Source: Deltaproteobacteria bacterium (lineage in GTDB: Bacteria; Desulfobacterota; Desulfobulbia; Desulfobulbales; Desulfurivibrionaceae). From it: 48,309 nucleotides of DNA. Shown piece after piece: positions 35,017 to 43,977 of the stretch (its first letter is position 1; every line of letters begins with the position of its first letter). The stretch spans positions 1-48,309 of the forward strand of contig JAJZRJ010000020.1 of assembly GCA_021802775.1 (NCBI GenBank), given 5' to 3'. The translations under genes and the position numbers were made by a program. The notes under the pieces are model-generated. The model made no database searches. It saw only the letters and a list, made by a program, of their open reading frames with translations, and was not told the origin of the DNA.

Positions 35017-35100
35017 AACTTTTTTGTTCAATTATCTCAGTCTGTTATCTTTTTTCGTCGTTCAGTGATAGTTTTTTTGATCCCAAAGAGGGCAACGGTT

Positions 35101-35113
35101 GACAAAAAATGTC
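35101..35113. promoter_or_regulatory. PilR-like palindrome GACA-N5-TGTC upstream of pilA
   Basis: GACAAAAAATGTC is a perfect inverted TGTC pair, with TGTC being the core of known PilR sites. It lies about 90 bases upstream of the -24 box, right for a sigma54 activator. A GCCATTTTTGGC palindrome follows at 35114-35125. No pilR gene is in the window. Confidence 0.5.
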
Positions 35114-35346
35114 GCCATTTTTGGCATTTTTTGCCTCTGTTTTTGCAGTAGAGCGATAAGCTCTTCGGGGAAATAGGAGAAAATTCTTATAGATTCACCC
35201 GACTACAGCAACGCATTCAGTATAGGTGGGAAAAATTGTGGGAGTCAAGCGGGAATGTATTATTGTGTGGAGTTGGAACGGCAGGTTTTTCCGTCAAGGA
35301 ATGTACGGCAGTAGGGCGGTGCCCCGCCGAATCCAGGAAAGAACGG

Positions 35347-35814
35347 TTATTCCACCTTGTAAACAAAATCGACATCAGCTTTTTCGTTGGAGGTGGGGTT
35401 GGTGGTGGTGACGGATATGGAGATGAGGTCTGTATCGTCCACCGTGGTCTTGTTGAGGTAGCAGGCGGTAATGTTGGTGCAGGCAGTGGTCTTACCCAAG
35501 GCGTCACAAACGTTGGAGTCCAGGTCGATGGTCGCGTCGACGGAACAGGCGGGGAGGGCGGCCGTGTTGTCGGCACAGGGATTGCCACCGTTGCAGGTGA
35601 GGTTTTCGTTGCGCAGTTCGGCCATAACATAGTCGGCCACCCCCTTGGCCGCATTGAGTTCATTGGAGTAGCGTTTTTCCATGCCCGACATCTGCGTGTT
35701 TATTAGAGTCATGTAAAAGGCGAGTGATACCAGCGCCATGGCTACTAGCCCAAGAAGCAACGTCGTGACCAGGGCAAAGCCCTTATTGTTCAGTTTGTAG
35801 CCCACTAATCCCAA
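35347..35814 (-). CDS. pilX: PilX-like minor pilin
   Basis: The 155-residue prepilin has leader MGLVGYKLNNKG cleaved before FALVTTLLLGLVAMALVSLAFYMTL. Position 5 is Thr rather than Glu, as is usual in PilX/GspK-type pilins. The soluble part has four or more cysteines (LTCNGGNPCADN, LPACSVDA, VCDALGKTTACTNITACYL), suggesting disulfides. It ends the minor pilin operon. PilX sits at or near the pilus tip complex with PilY1 and PilVW. Ten bases overlap the PilW gene. Confidence 0.82.
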   Translation of the reverse strand: MGLVGYKLNNKGFALVTTLLLGLVAMALVSLAFYMTLINTQMSGMEKRYSNELNAAKGVADYVMAELRNENLTCNGGNPCADNTAALPACSVDATIDLDSNVCDALGKTTACTNITACYLNKTTVDDTDLISISVTTTNPTSNEKADVDFVYKVE

Positions 35815-36752
35815 CTCATCGGTTTTCCGCTCAATTTTATCACTTTCCAGCGGTATTTGTTGAAGTCAGTAATGCCGGCGGTGTTGAAGGTCACCGCGGC
35901 GGGCAGGCCTAGGGTAAGGTCGCCGGTAAAGGTGAATTCCAAGTCTTTCTGGCCGATCTGCTGGAGGATAAAGACATCGACATTTTTGACCTGGTCGATG
36001 ATGGCACTGGTGGTGCCGGGCGGCACCGCGGTGTCGTTGCTATCGATGGTGTCGTCGCCGTTGGTGTCCAAGTCAAAACGCACGATGATATCGGCTACGC
36101 AGTTGAGTATGGGGTCGCCGCTTGCTGCTGCCCCCACTTTGCGGGTCAAGGTCTTGGTGCCCGGCGCACAGGTGGCTAAGGTAGTGGCTGTCAATTCGTA
36201 TACCACCCGGTTGCAATACTGTTCGCCTGCCGCTCCGCCCAAGGCGGCACCGCAGCCATTAGTTACCGTGTTGTCATAGGGATAGGCCAGGTAGGGTTTG
36301 GTGTCGGGACACGTGTCGCCATAGGTGGTGTTGCTCACGAAATTCTTGTCCTGATCGAGGAGGACGATATCGGTGGAAAGCCCGGTGCCGCCGCTGGCGA
36401 CCTCCTGGCTTGAAAGGGTGACGATGTTGGAGGTGCAGTTGATCATGTGCCAACCGAGGGTGTCCTGATTGGTGTTGTTCAGGGTAGAGCGCAGGGTGAG
36501 CTGGCGGCTGGCATCGGTCCATTCAACGGGTTTGCCGGTGGTGTTGCGGGCAATACCAAAGCCGAGATGTTCCAGGTCGAGCCGGATCAGTTCCAGCCCC
36601 AGCAATTTGTCTTGGTTGCTCTCCATCGACTTGGACTCTTCCTTGACCCCAAAGAGGACTCGCTTGAAAGTGTTGCCGGAGAGCCCCATGATGATGGACA
36701 TGATGAGGATGGTGATCACCATCTCCACCAGGGTGAAGCCCTTTGCCTTCAT
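35805..36752 (-). CDS. pilW: PilW-like minor pilin
   Basis: The start is ATG 36752 (MKAKGFTLVEMVITILIMSI), overlapping the pilV stop as ATGA; the frame extends upstream but the prepilin leader fixes this start. It gives 315 residues with leader MKAKG and Glu5 present. The large periplasmic part contains cysteines in several pairs (MINCTSN, GDTCPDTKP, GCGAALGGAAGEQYCNR, LATCAPG, LNCVAD) and an acidic DTNGDDTIDSNDT that looks like a calcium loop. PilW works with PilV and PilX in the pilus initiation complex. Confidence 0.82.
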   Translation of the reverse strand: MKAKGFTLVEMVITILIMSIIMGLSGNTFKRVLFGVKEESKSMESNQDKLLGLELIRLDLEHLGFGIARNTTGKPVEWTDASRQLTLRSTLNNTNQDTLGWHMINCTSNIVTLSSQEVASGGTGLSTDIVLLDQDKNFVSNTTYGDTCPDTKPYLAYPYDNTVTNGCGAALGGAAGEQYCNRVVYELTATTLATCAPGTKTLTRKVGAAASGDPILNCVADIIVRFDLDTNGDDTIDSNDTAVPPGTTSAIIDQVKNVDVFILQQIGQKDLEFTFTGDLTLGLPAAVTFNTAGITDFNKYRWKVIKLSGKPMSWD

Positions 36753-37147
36753 GTTGCACCCACGATGGCGGTTGCGGTGTATCGGAAAGAGAGTCCTTTG
36801 TAGCTCCAACTCACATCATACTTCACCGACTTGACCAGGCCGATGATTACGTCGCTTATGGTTCGTTGCGTGGTATAGGTGACTGTCGCGTTGGTGACCT
36901 GGCGGTTGTAGGTTGCGGTAGTTGTGCCATTGGCCAGCCCGGTGTAGGGCGTGTTCCGGGCCAATGTAACCAGTTCCTGGCCTAGTTTGACCCCCTCGTC
37001 ACGGAGGGCATTGCTTGCTGTGGCCTGATAGGAGGCAATTAGGCCGCTCAGGGCGCCAAGCATCATGACGGCCAGTAGCAGGATGGAAACCATCGCCTCC
37101 AGCAGGGAAAAGCCCTGGTTATTCCGGATCACAGGATGCCGTTGCAC
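36749..37147 (-). CDS. pilV: PilV-like minor pilin
   Basis: I place the start at the GTG at 37147, with a GGAG site nine bases before it; GTG 37132 is possible. The prepilin leader ends NNQG, followed by FSLLEAMVSILLLAVMMLGALSGL with Glu5. That gives about 132 residues. The soluble part has the short beta pattern TATYNRQVTNATVTYTTQR. The 5' end overlaps the FimT stop by about 29 bases. An upstream frame rich in Ser/Pro is antisense to FimT and is not part of the protein. Confidence 0.8.
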   Translation of the reverse strand: MQRHPVIRNNQGFSLLEAMVSILLLAVMMLGALSGLIASYQATASNALRDEGVKLGQELVTLARNTPYTGLANGTTTATYNRQVTNATVTYTTQRTISDVIIGLVKSVKYDVSWSYKGLSFRYTATAIVGAT

Positions 37148-37586
37148 TTTTCCATACTCCGATTCTAACTCTGGTGTTGGCGATGGCGATGCAGTCGCGG
37201 GCCGCACTATAGTTGGAACCGCTGATGCGGATGTTGCCGGTGGTGGAAAAGATTCCCCGGCTATTGATGGTGAAATCTGCAGCCGACGCAAGGAAGGAAT
37301 TTTCTGTGTTCACCGTTCCATAATCGGGGCTGGTGGAAAGCCGCTTGAAGGGCGTTCCGGCCACCACCCCGGTCTGAACGGTGATGGCGTCTTTCTTGGT
37401 AAAGGCGGTCATCCGGTTGTTTTGCAGAAAGGATGCCATCGTGTTCAGGTCGCGGTTCACCGAGTTGACCTGGGAGATGTCACGATAATTCAACATGCCG
37501 ATGGCGACCAAAATACCGATGATCGTCACCACCACGATCAGTTCGACCAAGGTGAGGCCGTTCTGTGATGTTAGCGTTCGATCCAT
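37119..37586 (-). CDS. fimT: FimT/GspH-like minor pilin
   Basis: The 155-residue prepilin has leader MDRTLTSQNG cleaved before LTLVELIVVVTIIGILVAIG, with Glu5. The first mature residue is Leu instead of Phe, which is tolerated in minor pilins. The tail is the typical GspH/FimT fold (INSRGIFSTTGNIRISGS). It overlaps the pilY1 stop by 16 bases. FimT-type pilins are also linked to DNA binding in natural transformation, but I cannot tell that here. Confidence 0.85.
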   Translation of the reverse strand: MDRTLTSQNGLTLVELIVVVTIIGILVAIGMLNYRDISQVNSVNRDLNTMASFLQNNRMTAFTKKDAITVQTGVVAGTPFKRLSTSPDYGTVNTENSFLASAADFTINSRGIFSTTGNIRISGSNYSAARDCIAIANTRVRIGVWKSATASCDPE

Positions 37587-40500
37587 AGGATCATCTTTCC
37601 TTTGCGCAGTCCTGCCGGGGGCAGGAAGGTGGCGCCAGATTCAGGCGGCATACCAACGAACCATCCCGAGGCCTTGTTGCCCGCCTCGCTGAGGGAGGTT
37701 GTGCTCAACTGCGTGTCCTCGATATTGCCACCGCTCAACTGGAGCAGCAGGGAAGCCGACGGAATGGTCACGGTCGCATTTGAACACGCAGTTGAAAATA
37801 TATCATCACCAGTGGCACAGTTTAAGGCAAAAATGCGGGAACGGCCGCCAAAGGAGCAGGGGCTGGCGGATGGTTGGGCCGTGGTGAAGAAGGCCATGTT
37901 GTCGCTGAAGGAGGGATCGGAGATCACCCGTTCCTTCATGTAGGTGCCGTCGTTGGGGTATAGCGTCTTGATCTGCCATGCATTATCACCGAGGGAATCA
38001 TTTCCGGACGCCGCGGGGCAAACATCGATCTTGTTGGCCTTGGCATCGCTGATACTATTGAATGAAGTGCTGCCGCTGAGGATGTCGCTTATCATCGCGT
38101 TGATGCCGACTCCGTAAATGCTGTTGGTGTCGTTGACATTGATCCCCGGTTCGTCCAGTTTGTAGAACCAGCGGCCGGTGCCGAAGTAGAGATAGGATGA
38201 TCCAAAACAATTGCCGTAGGCGATCTTGGAAGTGATGGGGGCCTGGCCGCTGGTAAAGACCTTTCTGATCTTCCAGTTTACGCTGCTGCCCGAGGTGGGC
38301 GGGTTGTCGTTGGGGGCCACGGCGAGGACGTTGCCTTTCCATCCGGAAGCGTACCAGTTGACCCCCAAGAAGACCACATCGGTCTTGCCGTCTTTGTTGG
38401 CGTCGATGCCGTCGGTGAACATCCGGCCGCCAAAGGCGGCATCCTTGAATTCGGTAAGACTCGAATTCACGTCATCGACAAATCCGGGCGCAACGCCAAT
38501 CTTGTGAACGTGCTCATCGGTGTTGCCATCAGTGTCCGGATCCACCAGCCGGAAGTTGGAATCCACTTCTAGGACAAAGAACTTAAGGCCCTGGTTCTCG
38601 GCGTAGCCTTTGTAGTTGGTCGGACCCGAGGCAAACATCACGTACCGTTTGGTTCCCCGTTTGATCCAGGCCGGTCCGGAATAGCTGAAGCCGAGCCTTG
38701 AGTGGGTGTACTCCCACAGGAAAATCGGGTTAGCTGGGTCGGTGACGTCCAAGGCAAAGTAGGAGGAGAGACCTTGGCAGTTTTCGGGGGTGGCGGGAGC
38801 GCAACCGCCGACGGTCTCGGGAATGATCTGCAGCGGATCGCCGTCGCTGTCGTTGTTGATGGTGCCATTCCAATCGGTGTCGCCGCTCCAGAAGGGGGTG
38901 CCGCCATGGTCACTAGTGGCAGCCGTGGCGCCGCCGAAGCGCATGCCGCCGATAAGGATTTTTTTGCCGCCATCTTTGATGTAATACGGCTGGAGATCTA
39001 CCATGAAGAGGTGTTTGTAGTCGGGATCGGTGAGATATTTTAAGTAAGGCATAGCATTCTTCGGGATGAAAGACCACAATTCCTTGCCGATCTCGGCGGT
39101 GGTGCAGGCTCCGGTGTTGCGGTCGCACAGGCGGACGGCTTGGTTGGTTGCCAGGCCGTCCTTGCGGATCTTGCCCACCTGGAAGGCATGGAGCATGCCG
39201 TCGTTGGCCCCGGTGAAGAGTACCGAATACGGCGTGTAATCGACAACTCTGGGGGTGGAGTTGATGATGTCGCCCAGTTTCCAAATGCCACCGCTGCCGT
39301 CTACCACCCGGCTCCGGCAGGCCGAGCCGGTGCTGGAGGTGAAGTTGTCCGACTCGCCGCGGGTGTAACTGATGAGGTTGCCGGCCTGGTTGACCGCATC
39401 GCCCAGGCAAGCGGGGAATTTGCTGGTGTCGCCGAATAGGCCATCGAAGGAGGTGGCATTAGTCGAAGTAAAGGCGCTCATGATGTTCGTTTCATTTACA
39501 CCATAGATGGTGCGATTGCTGCCAGCTCGATTTTTCAGGATTTCGCCGCCCTCCCAAATTTTGTGCACATCGTCAATATTGGTATAAGTGCCAATTGGTG
39601 AGTTTTTGGCACCCGTTACGGTGGTATTATAGTAATCGATCTGCAGGTTGCCGTTGGCGTCGATTCTGAAATCGAGCACATTGTCGGCTAGGGTATCGAG
39701 AATAAGGCTGTTGGCGGCGTGGTTGGCATTGTCTTCCCGAATGTTTTGCGCGTTGCTGTAGAACCAATATGCATTCAGAGTGCCCGGCCACTCGATGGTA
39801 TAGGTGGAGTTGAAGGTTTTTGCCGGGAAGAAAAGGGCTTGATGGACCACCGCTCCTGAGGTCGCGCGCTCAGAGAGTACCGAAATGGCTGAGCCGGCGG
39901 CTGTTTTTCTCAGGATGTCGTTCAAGATGGAGACGAGAGAACTCCGTAGTGCCGCCCCATCCGTGGCGTTGATAAAAGTGTCGGGGTCGCCGTCCTGGTC
40001 CTTGTCCCAGTCGGGAGCAGGGGCGGGAGGGGCAGTGGTTGCGGGCAGGGCCGTGCAGGCGCTGCCTTTTCCTGCACCGCAATCATCCATGATGCATGTG
40101 CCTTGTGGGTAACCGGTAAGGCTGCCTGGCCAGTCGCCGCCGGAAACCACATCATACGCCCCATACATTGCGGTATTTTTGAGGGAAAGGGTGCCAGTTG
40201 CGGTTGGCGTCAGGAAAAGCCCCAAGCTATACACCGCATCCACCTTCTTGCTGTATGTCGCGCCGGAAGCGCCAGTTACAGTGCGCAGGACATCGTGATG
40301 CATTTTGTAGGCAGGCACCACCGGGTCCGCTGAGTTGTCGGTAAATCCGGCGTCAATGCTGCATGTGCCGTTGAATGAGGTGTCGAGATTCCATTGGCCG
40401 TCCGTGGCCAGAATCACAAAGTTCTTTGCGCAGGGTACAATGGTGCAGTTGGCCTTCTCATAATTGCAGACATACAGCGGATCGCGGTATCGCGTGGTGG

Positions 40501-41353
40501 CGCCGGCCATGTCAAAGTCATTGGTAAAACCATGATCGTCGGTTTGTTTGAAATAATCATACGCCTCCCACATGGCCGCACCCGTGCCGGTGCCACCTCC
40601 CAGCGTTCGCGCATTGAGATACCGTGTGAAATAGGTGTAGGGGCGAGTCGCGTCGGCGTTGTTTCCTTCGGGGTAATCGCCTGCATAGACCTTTTGCGAC
40701 TTTATGGAATTACTGTAAAACAGCAACCCAAAGCGCGGCTTTATTTTGGCGGTGCTGTACTGCGGAATAATTGCAGCTTCTATCCGGCTAACCGGCACTT
40801 TGGCCTTATCGTTGTTGGCAGTTTTGATCGTCAGGTAGCCGGTGGCCGCGGCCGCGGCCTGGATGCTGGTGTCGCAATCGGTTAGCGTATACTCATCATC
40901 GCTGCAAACCTCAGCTCTGCCTCCTGCCATGGCCCAGCGCAGGAGATCGATCCGGCTCATGAATTGAAAATTCAGGCAGGCACCTGTGTATGTTTTGGCA
41001 GGATCAATAAGGCCTTTCCTGGTGGGGCACGCTTCGGGCACATCGGTGGTTTCCGTCCAGACCCCGCTACCGTCCTGCTTGTATTTTTGTGTGGGAATCC
41101 AGTTCCCTTCTTCGGTGTCCAAAAAGGTCCAGCCGCAACCTGCGTCAGTAGCGCACCAGTCTTCCCGGTCTGCTTTGGGGTTATAGGCTGACCAACTCAT
41201 GCTGCCGCTCACGTCAACCACCATGAGGACATTGGGCGAGACAGGGGCCGGGAGAAATGGCGGCTCCGCGTCGTAGGCGCTGGTGGCGAACAGGTTGTCT
41301 GCCGAGCAGAGAACAACGACTGCCGCCAGAAGAGCTTTTTTAAAGGCGCTCAT
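37571..41353 (-). CDS. pilY1: PilY1-like pilus tip/calcium-binding adhesin
   Basis: This 1260-residue protein starts at ATG 41353 with GGAGG. It has a signal peptide, then a von Willebrand A domain with the MIDAS motif DVSGSMS (Asp47 to Ser53) and, later, TDGQW. The C-terminal half is the PilY1 beta-propeller: PRVVDYTPYSVLFTGANDGMLHAF, then LWSFIPKNAMPYLKYL and KILIGGMRFGGA. Two acidic calcium-loop motifs, DTDGNTDEH and DANKDGKTD, are visible. PilY1 sits at the pilus tip and acts with PilV/W/X in pilus priming, adhesion and surface sensing. It starts almost directly after the small secreted protein gene. Confidence 0.9.
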   Translation of the reverse strand: MSAFKKALLAAVVVLCSADNLFATSAYDAEPPFLPAPVSPNVLMVVDVSGSMSWSAYNPKADREDWCATDAGCGWTFLDTEEGNWIPTQKYKQDGSGVWTETTDVPEACPTRKGLIDPAKTYTGACLNFQFMSRIDLLRWAMAGGRAEVCSDDEYTLTDCDTSIQAAAAATGYLTIKTANNDKAKVPVSRIEAAIIPQYSTAKIKPRFGLLFYSNSIKSQKVYAGDYPEGNNADATRPYTYFTRYLNARTLGGGTGTGAAMWEAYDYFKQTDDHGFTNDFDMAGATTRYRDPLYVCNYEKANCTIVPCAKNFVILATDGQWNLDTSFNGTCSIDAGFTDNSADPVVPAYKMHHDVLRTVTGASGATYSKKVDAVYSLGLFLTPTATGTLSLKNTAMYGAYDVVSGGDWPGSLTGYPQGTCIMDDCGAGKGSACTALPATTAPPAPAPDWDKDQDGDPDTFINATDGAALRSSLVSILNDILRKTAAGSAISVLSERATSGAVVHQALFFPAKTFNSTYTIEWPGTLNAYWFYSNAQNIREDNANHAANSLILDTLADNVLDFRIDANGNLQIDYYNTTVTGAKNSPIGTYTNIDDVHKIWEGGEILKNRAGSNRTIYGVNETNIMSAFTSTNATSFDGLFGDTSKFPACLGDAVNQAGNLISYTRGESDNFTSSTGSACRSRVVDGSGGIWKLGDIINSTPRVVDYTPYSVLFTGANDGMLHAFQVGKIRKDGLATNQAVRLCDRNTGACTTAEIGKELWSFIPKNAMPYLKYLTDPDYKHLFMVDLQPYYIKDGGKKILIGGMRFGGATAATSDHGGTPFWSGDTDWNGTINNDSDGDPLQIIPETVGGCAPATPENCQGLSSYFALDVTDPANPIFLWEYTHSRLGFSYSGPAWIKRGTKRYVMFASGPTNYKGYAENQGLKFFVLEVDSNFRLVDPDTDGNTDEHVHKIGVAPGFVDDVNSSLTEFKDAAFGGRMFTDGIDANKDGKTDVVFLGVNWYASGWKGNVLAVAPNDNPPTSGSSVNWKIRKVFTSGQAPITSKIAYGNCFGSSYLYFGTGRWFYKLDEPGINVNDTNSIYGVGINAMISDILSGSTSFNSISDAKANKIDVCPAASGNDSLGDNAWQIKTLYPNDGTYMKERVISDPSFSDNMAFFTTAQPSASPCSFGGRSRIFALNCATGDDIFSTACSNATVTIPSASLLLQLSGGNIEDTQLSTTSLSEAGNKASGWFVGMPPESGATFLPPAGLRKGKMILWIER

Positions 41354-41354
41354 T

Positions 41355-41681
41355 TTATTTTCCTCCGGGTTCAACGGTCAGCACCGTATCGACGTTTGTG
41401 CAGACGCCCGACAGGATAAAATCTATTTTGCTCCCGACCGAATGCGCACCCTGCCCAAGCCAGTTGCTTCTTTTGAATTGACGTCGGCCTGCGCAGGCCG
41501 GGCCAGCAATTTCGACCTCAATGACGGCCGGGTCAAGGCGATGAACCTTGCCGTGGTAAATGATGTGATCGCGGCCACGCAACGGCGCTTGGGTGTCAAT
41601 GCTCGCCCCACGGCAGAGGGCATCGGGGAGTATGCTGATGATAACGAGCAGAAACAAGATGGCTTGCGCGCCTTTTTTCAT
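41355..41681 (-). CDS. Small secreted protein of the minor pilin operon
   Basis: The 108-residue protein starts at ATG 41681 (GAGG site) with MKKGAQAILFLLVIISILPDALCRG, a signal peptide whose end contains a cysteine, so it might be a lipoprotein. The body has DHIIYHGKVHRLDPAVIEVEI, a KFKRSN-like basic stretch and SKIDFILSGVCTNVDTVL, with two further cysteines that may pair. I do not recognise the family. It leads the operon before pilY1 and lies one base away, so a helper role for PilY1 or the minor pilins is likely but unproven. Confidence 0.6.
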   Translation of the reverse strand: MKKGAQAILFLLVIISILPDALCRGASIDTQAPLRGRDHIIYHGKVHRLDPAVIEVEIAGPACAGRRQFKRSNWLGQGAHSVGSKIDFILSGVCTNVDTVLTVEPGGK

Positions 41682-42020
41682 GGGGAACCTCAAATCGAGT
41701 ATGAGTATGGGCAACGAGTTCTGTTTATTTTGTTTTTAAAAAAATATAACAATGTCAAGTAGAAGACTACACCCGATTGATCATCGGATGATATTATATC
41801 ACATCTGTCGGGGGGATTAGGCAACTTGTGGTTGCAGGGCGTGCCCGCTTCATTTTTTTTGGGTAGTTTGCCTCTCTTGGGATAAGATGTTTTATTGAAA
41901 AAATCTCCCACATGAGCCCTTCCCTTGGGTTGATGGTTACTTGAACTATGCAAATTTTACACCGGGAGATTTTGTGACAAGAAAAGGCACTGAAACGGAG
42001 GTAGCCCCCTGACTTCTCAT
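41682..42020. other. Intergenic region between the minor pilin operon and pilB
   Basis: A 339-base AT-rich divergent gap with no supported gene. The minus strand has a perfect TATAAT (41793-41798) and, at the predicted start, the 15-base palindrome CCGATTGATCATCGG (41773-41787). The plus strand has TTGCCT-N17-TTTATT toward pilB. AAAATCTCCC and GGGAGATTTT form a spaced inverted pair (about 41900 and 41980). No riboswitch was recognised. Confidence 0.5.
41773..41798 (-). promoter_or_regulatory. Promoter -10 box and palindromic operator of the minor pilin operon
   Basis: TATAAT on the minus strand is followed by the palindrome CCGATTGATCATCGG, which overlaps the predicted transcription start. 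No convincing -35 hexamer is seen, which suggests an activator or an extended promoter. The binder is unknown. Confidence 0.4.
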
Positions 42021-43847
42021 GTGCAGATTGTCAAAGGCTTGGGGCAGCATTTTGCCGCGCAGCCGCTGGATGACGAGAAATATCTGTTGGAATTGCTCAG
42101 GCGGCGTGAGCTCATTAGTAATGAGCAGGCGCGGTTGCCTTGTGACAAAAAATGTCAACAGCGACAACGCGATGTCCGGCTCAAGGCGCACGGGGGCAGG
42201 GGGCAGGCTGAGCGCCTGACCCTTGTTGACACCATTGTCGCCCTGCGTTTGGACGTGCCCGGCCGTAAGGGCGAGGTGCTCACCGAGGAACTGATCATGC
42301 GGGCAGTGGCCGAGGATCTGGGCCTGCCCTTCAAGAAGCTCGACCCGCTCGAGCTTGACCTCAAGATCGTCACCAAGACCATCCCCAAGTCCTTTGCGGT
42401 CAAGCACCTCATTCTGCCCTTTGCGATTCGGGATGGGGTGCTGGAGGTGGCGGTCTACGATCCGGACAACCGGGCGGCGCTCGACGACATCGAGCGGGCC
42501 AACCAGCTCAAGGTCAAGCCGTACCTTTCCACCAAGAGCGACATCCGCCGCATGCTCCAGGAATTTTTCGGCTTCCAGACCTCGATCTCGGCAGCCGAGG
42601 ATTACCTGGCCGGCCCGGCGGTGGACCTCGGCAACCTCGAACAGTACGTGCGCATCGCCTCCTCCGAAGAGGCCGCCTCCTCGGACCACCACATCACCAC
42701 CGCGGTGGACCACCTTTTTGGCTACGCCTTTGACCAGCGGGCCAGCGATATCCACATCGAACCCAAGCGCGAGAACTCCCTGGTGCGGCTGCGCATCGAC
42801 GGCGCGTTGCACACCGTCTACAAGCTGCCCAAGGTGGTGCATGCAGCGGTGATCTCGCGGATCAAATCCCTTTCCCGCCTCGACATTGCCGAAAAGCGGC
42901 GGCCCCAGGACGGCCGCATCAAGGTGGATCGCGGCGGCAAGGAGGCGGAGATCCGGGTCTCCACCATCCCGGTGGCCTTTGGCGAAAAGGCGGTGCTCCG
43001 CATCCTCGACCCGGACATCCTCTTCCAGGATCTTGCCGGCATCGGCTTTTCCGACCACGACCTCGCGGTTTACCAGGGGTTGGTCCATGCCCCCCATGGC
43101 ATCGTGCTGGTGACCGGCCCCACAGGCAGCGGCAAATCCACCACCCTCTATTCCACCCTCAAGGAAATCGCCGCGCCGGAATTGAACATCGTCACCGTGG
43201 AAGACCCGGTGGAGATGGTGCACGAGGAGTTCAACCAGATCGGGGTGCAGCCGGCAGTGGGGGTGACCTTTGCCACGATCCTGCGCAACATTCTGCGCCA
43301 GGACCCGGACATCATCATGATCGGCGAGATCCGCGACGGTGATACCGCCACCAATGCCATCCAGGCCGCGCTCACCGGCCACCTGGTTTTTTCCACCCTG
43401 CACACCAACGATGCGGTCTCCTCGGTGAGCCGGTTGCTCGACCTCGGGGTGCAGCCCTTTCTGGTGGGCTCCACCCTGTTGGGCGCCATGGCCCAGCGTC
43501 TGGTGCGCCGCATCTGCCCCCACTGCGCCGAGAGCTATGTTGCCACGGCCGAGGAATTGCGCGGCATGGGCCTGCCGGTGACGGACGAGGGCGCGATCGA
43601 ACTGAGGCGCGGCGCTGGCTGCGCCAAGTGCCGCAATACCGGCTACCTTGGCCGCTGCGGGGTCTTCGAGATCTTCCCCATGAGCGACGCCATCCGCCAG
43701 ATGGTCGGCAGCCACAAGTCCGAGGCAGAGTTGCGCAAGCGGGCGATCAGGGATGGCATGACCACCCTGCGCGAGGATGCCTGGCACAAGGTGCAGGCCG
43801 GCATCACCACGGTGGAAGAGGCCTTGCGGGTGACCGCAGCCGAATAA
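42021..43847 (+). CDS. pilB: PilB/GspE-type assembly ATPase
   Basis: The 608-residue protein begins at GTG 42021; no ribosome site lies at the standard distance, so the true start is uncertain. The N-terminal domain (PGRKGEVLTEELIMRAVAEDLGLPF) is the MshEN/GspE-N type that can bind c-di-GMP or partner proteins. The ATPase core has Walker A GPTGSGKSTT (from 366), the Asp box EDPVEMVHEEFNQIGVQ, Walker B IIMIGEIRDGDTA and the His box ALTGHLVFSTLHTNDAVSSV. A four-cysteine zinc module follows (RICPHC...GCAKCRNTGY). It powers extension of pili or pseudopili; a type II secretion role is possible, since other machine genes are outside the window. Confidence 0.9.
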   Translation: MQIVKGLGQHFAAQPLDDEKYLLELLRRRELISNEQARLPCDKKCQQRQRDVRLKAHGGRGQAERLTLVDTIVALRLDVPGRKGEVLTEELIMRAVAEDLGLPFKKLDPLELDLKIVTKTIPKSFAVKHLILPFAIRDGVLEVAVYDPDNRAALDDIERANQLKVKPYLSTKSDIRRMLQEFFGFQTSISAAEDYLAGPAVDLGNLEQYVRIASSEEAASSDHHITTAVDHLFGYAFDQRASDIHIEPKRENSLVRLRIDGALHTVYKLPKVVHAAVISRIKSLSRLDIAEKRRPQDGRIKVDRGGKEAEIRVSTIPVAFGEKAVLRILDPDILFQDLAGIGFSDHDLAVYQGLVHAPHGIVLVTGPTGSGKSTTLYSTLKEIAAPELNIVTVEDPVEMVHEEFNQIGVQPAVGVTFATILRNILRQDPDIIMIGEIRDGDTATNAIQAALTGHLVFSTLHTNDAVSSVSRLLDLGVQPFLVGSTLLGAMAQRLVRRICPHCAESYVATAEELRGMGLPVTDEGAIELRRGAGCAKCRNTGYLGRCGVFEIFPMSDAIRQMVGSHKSEAELRKRAIRDGMTTLREDAWHKVQAGITTVEEALRVTAAE

Positions 43848-43977
43848 TCGCCCACCCCTCGTATTTTTCCGCAAAATCGGGTATAGAGAGCAAATGCCCT
43901 TTGCTGATCCGGAGGAGTCTTTGGGAGGCAAGGGGGTTTTTGTTTCTTGCGCAGGCCCATGATGATGGTTATTTTTT

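Larger units (their letters stand above)
34856..35346. other. Intergenic region: pilA leader and control region
   Basis: No supported gene. From the sigma54 start (about 34990) there is a leader of about 135 bases with possible hairpins, including GGTGC-N6-GCACC (34945-34960) and a GCCGG...CCGGC pair nearer the start codon. I looked for GEMM-type riboswitch blocks and saw none. Further up are the palindromes listed separately. The last 120 bases before the minor pilin operon end (35217-35346) hold a small GGCGG/CCGCC hairpin without a U-tract. Confidence 0.6.

Noticed and set aside
43894-43962. Short frame MPFADPEESLGGKG before smpB as a leader peptide gene
   Set aside because: Only 22 codons with no ribosome site and no regulatory logic visible.
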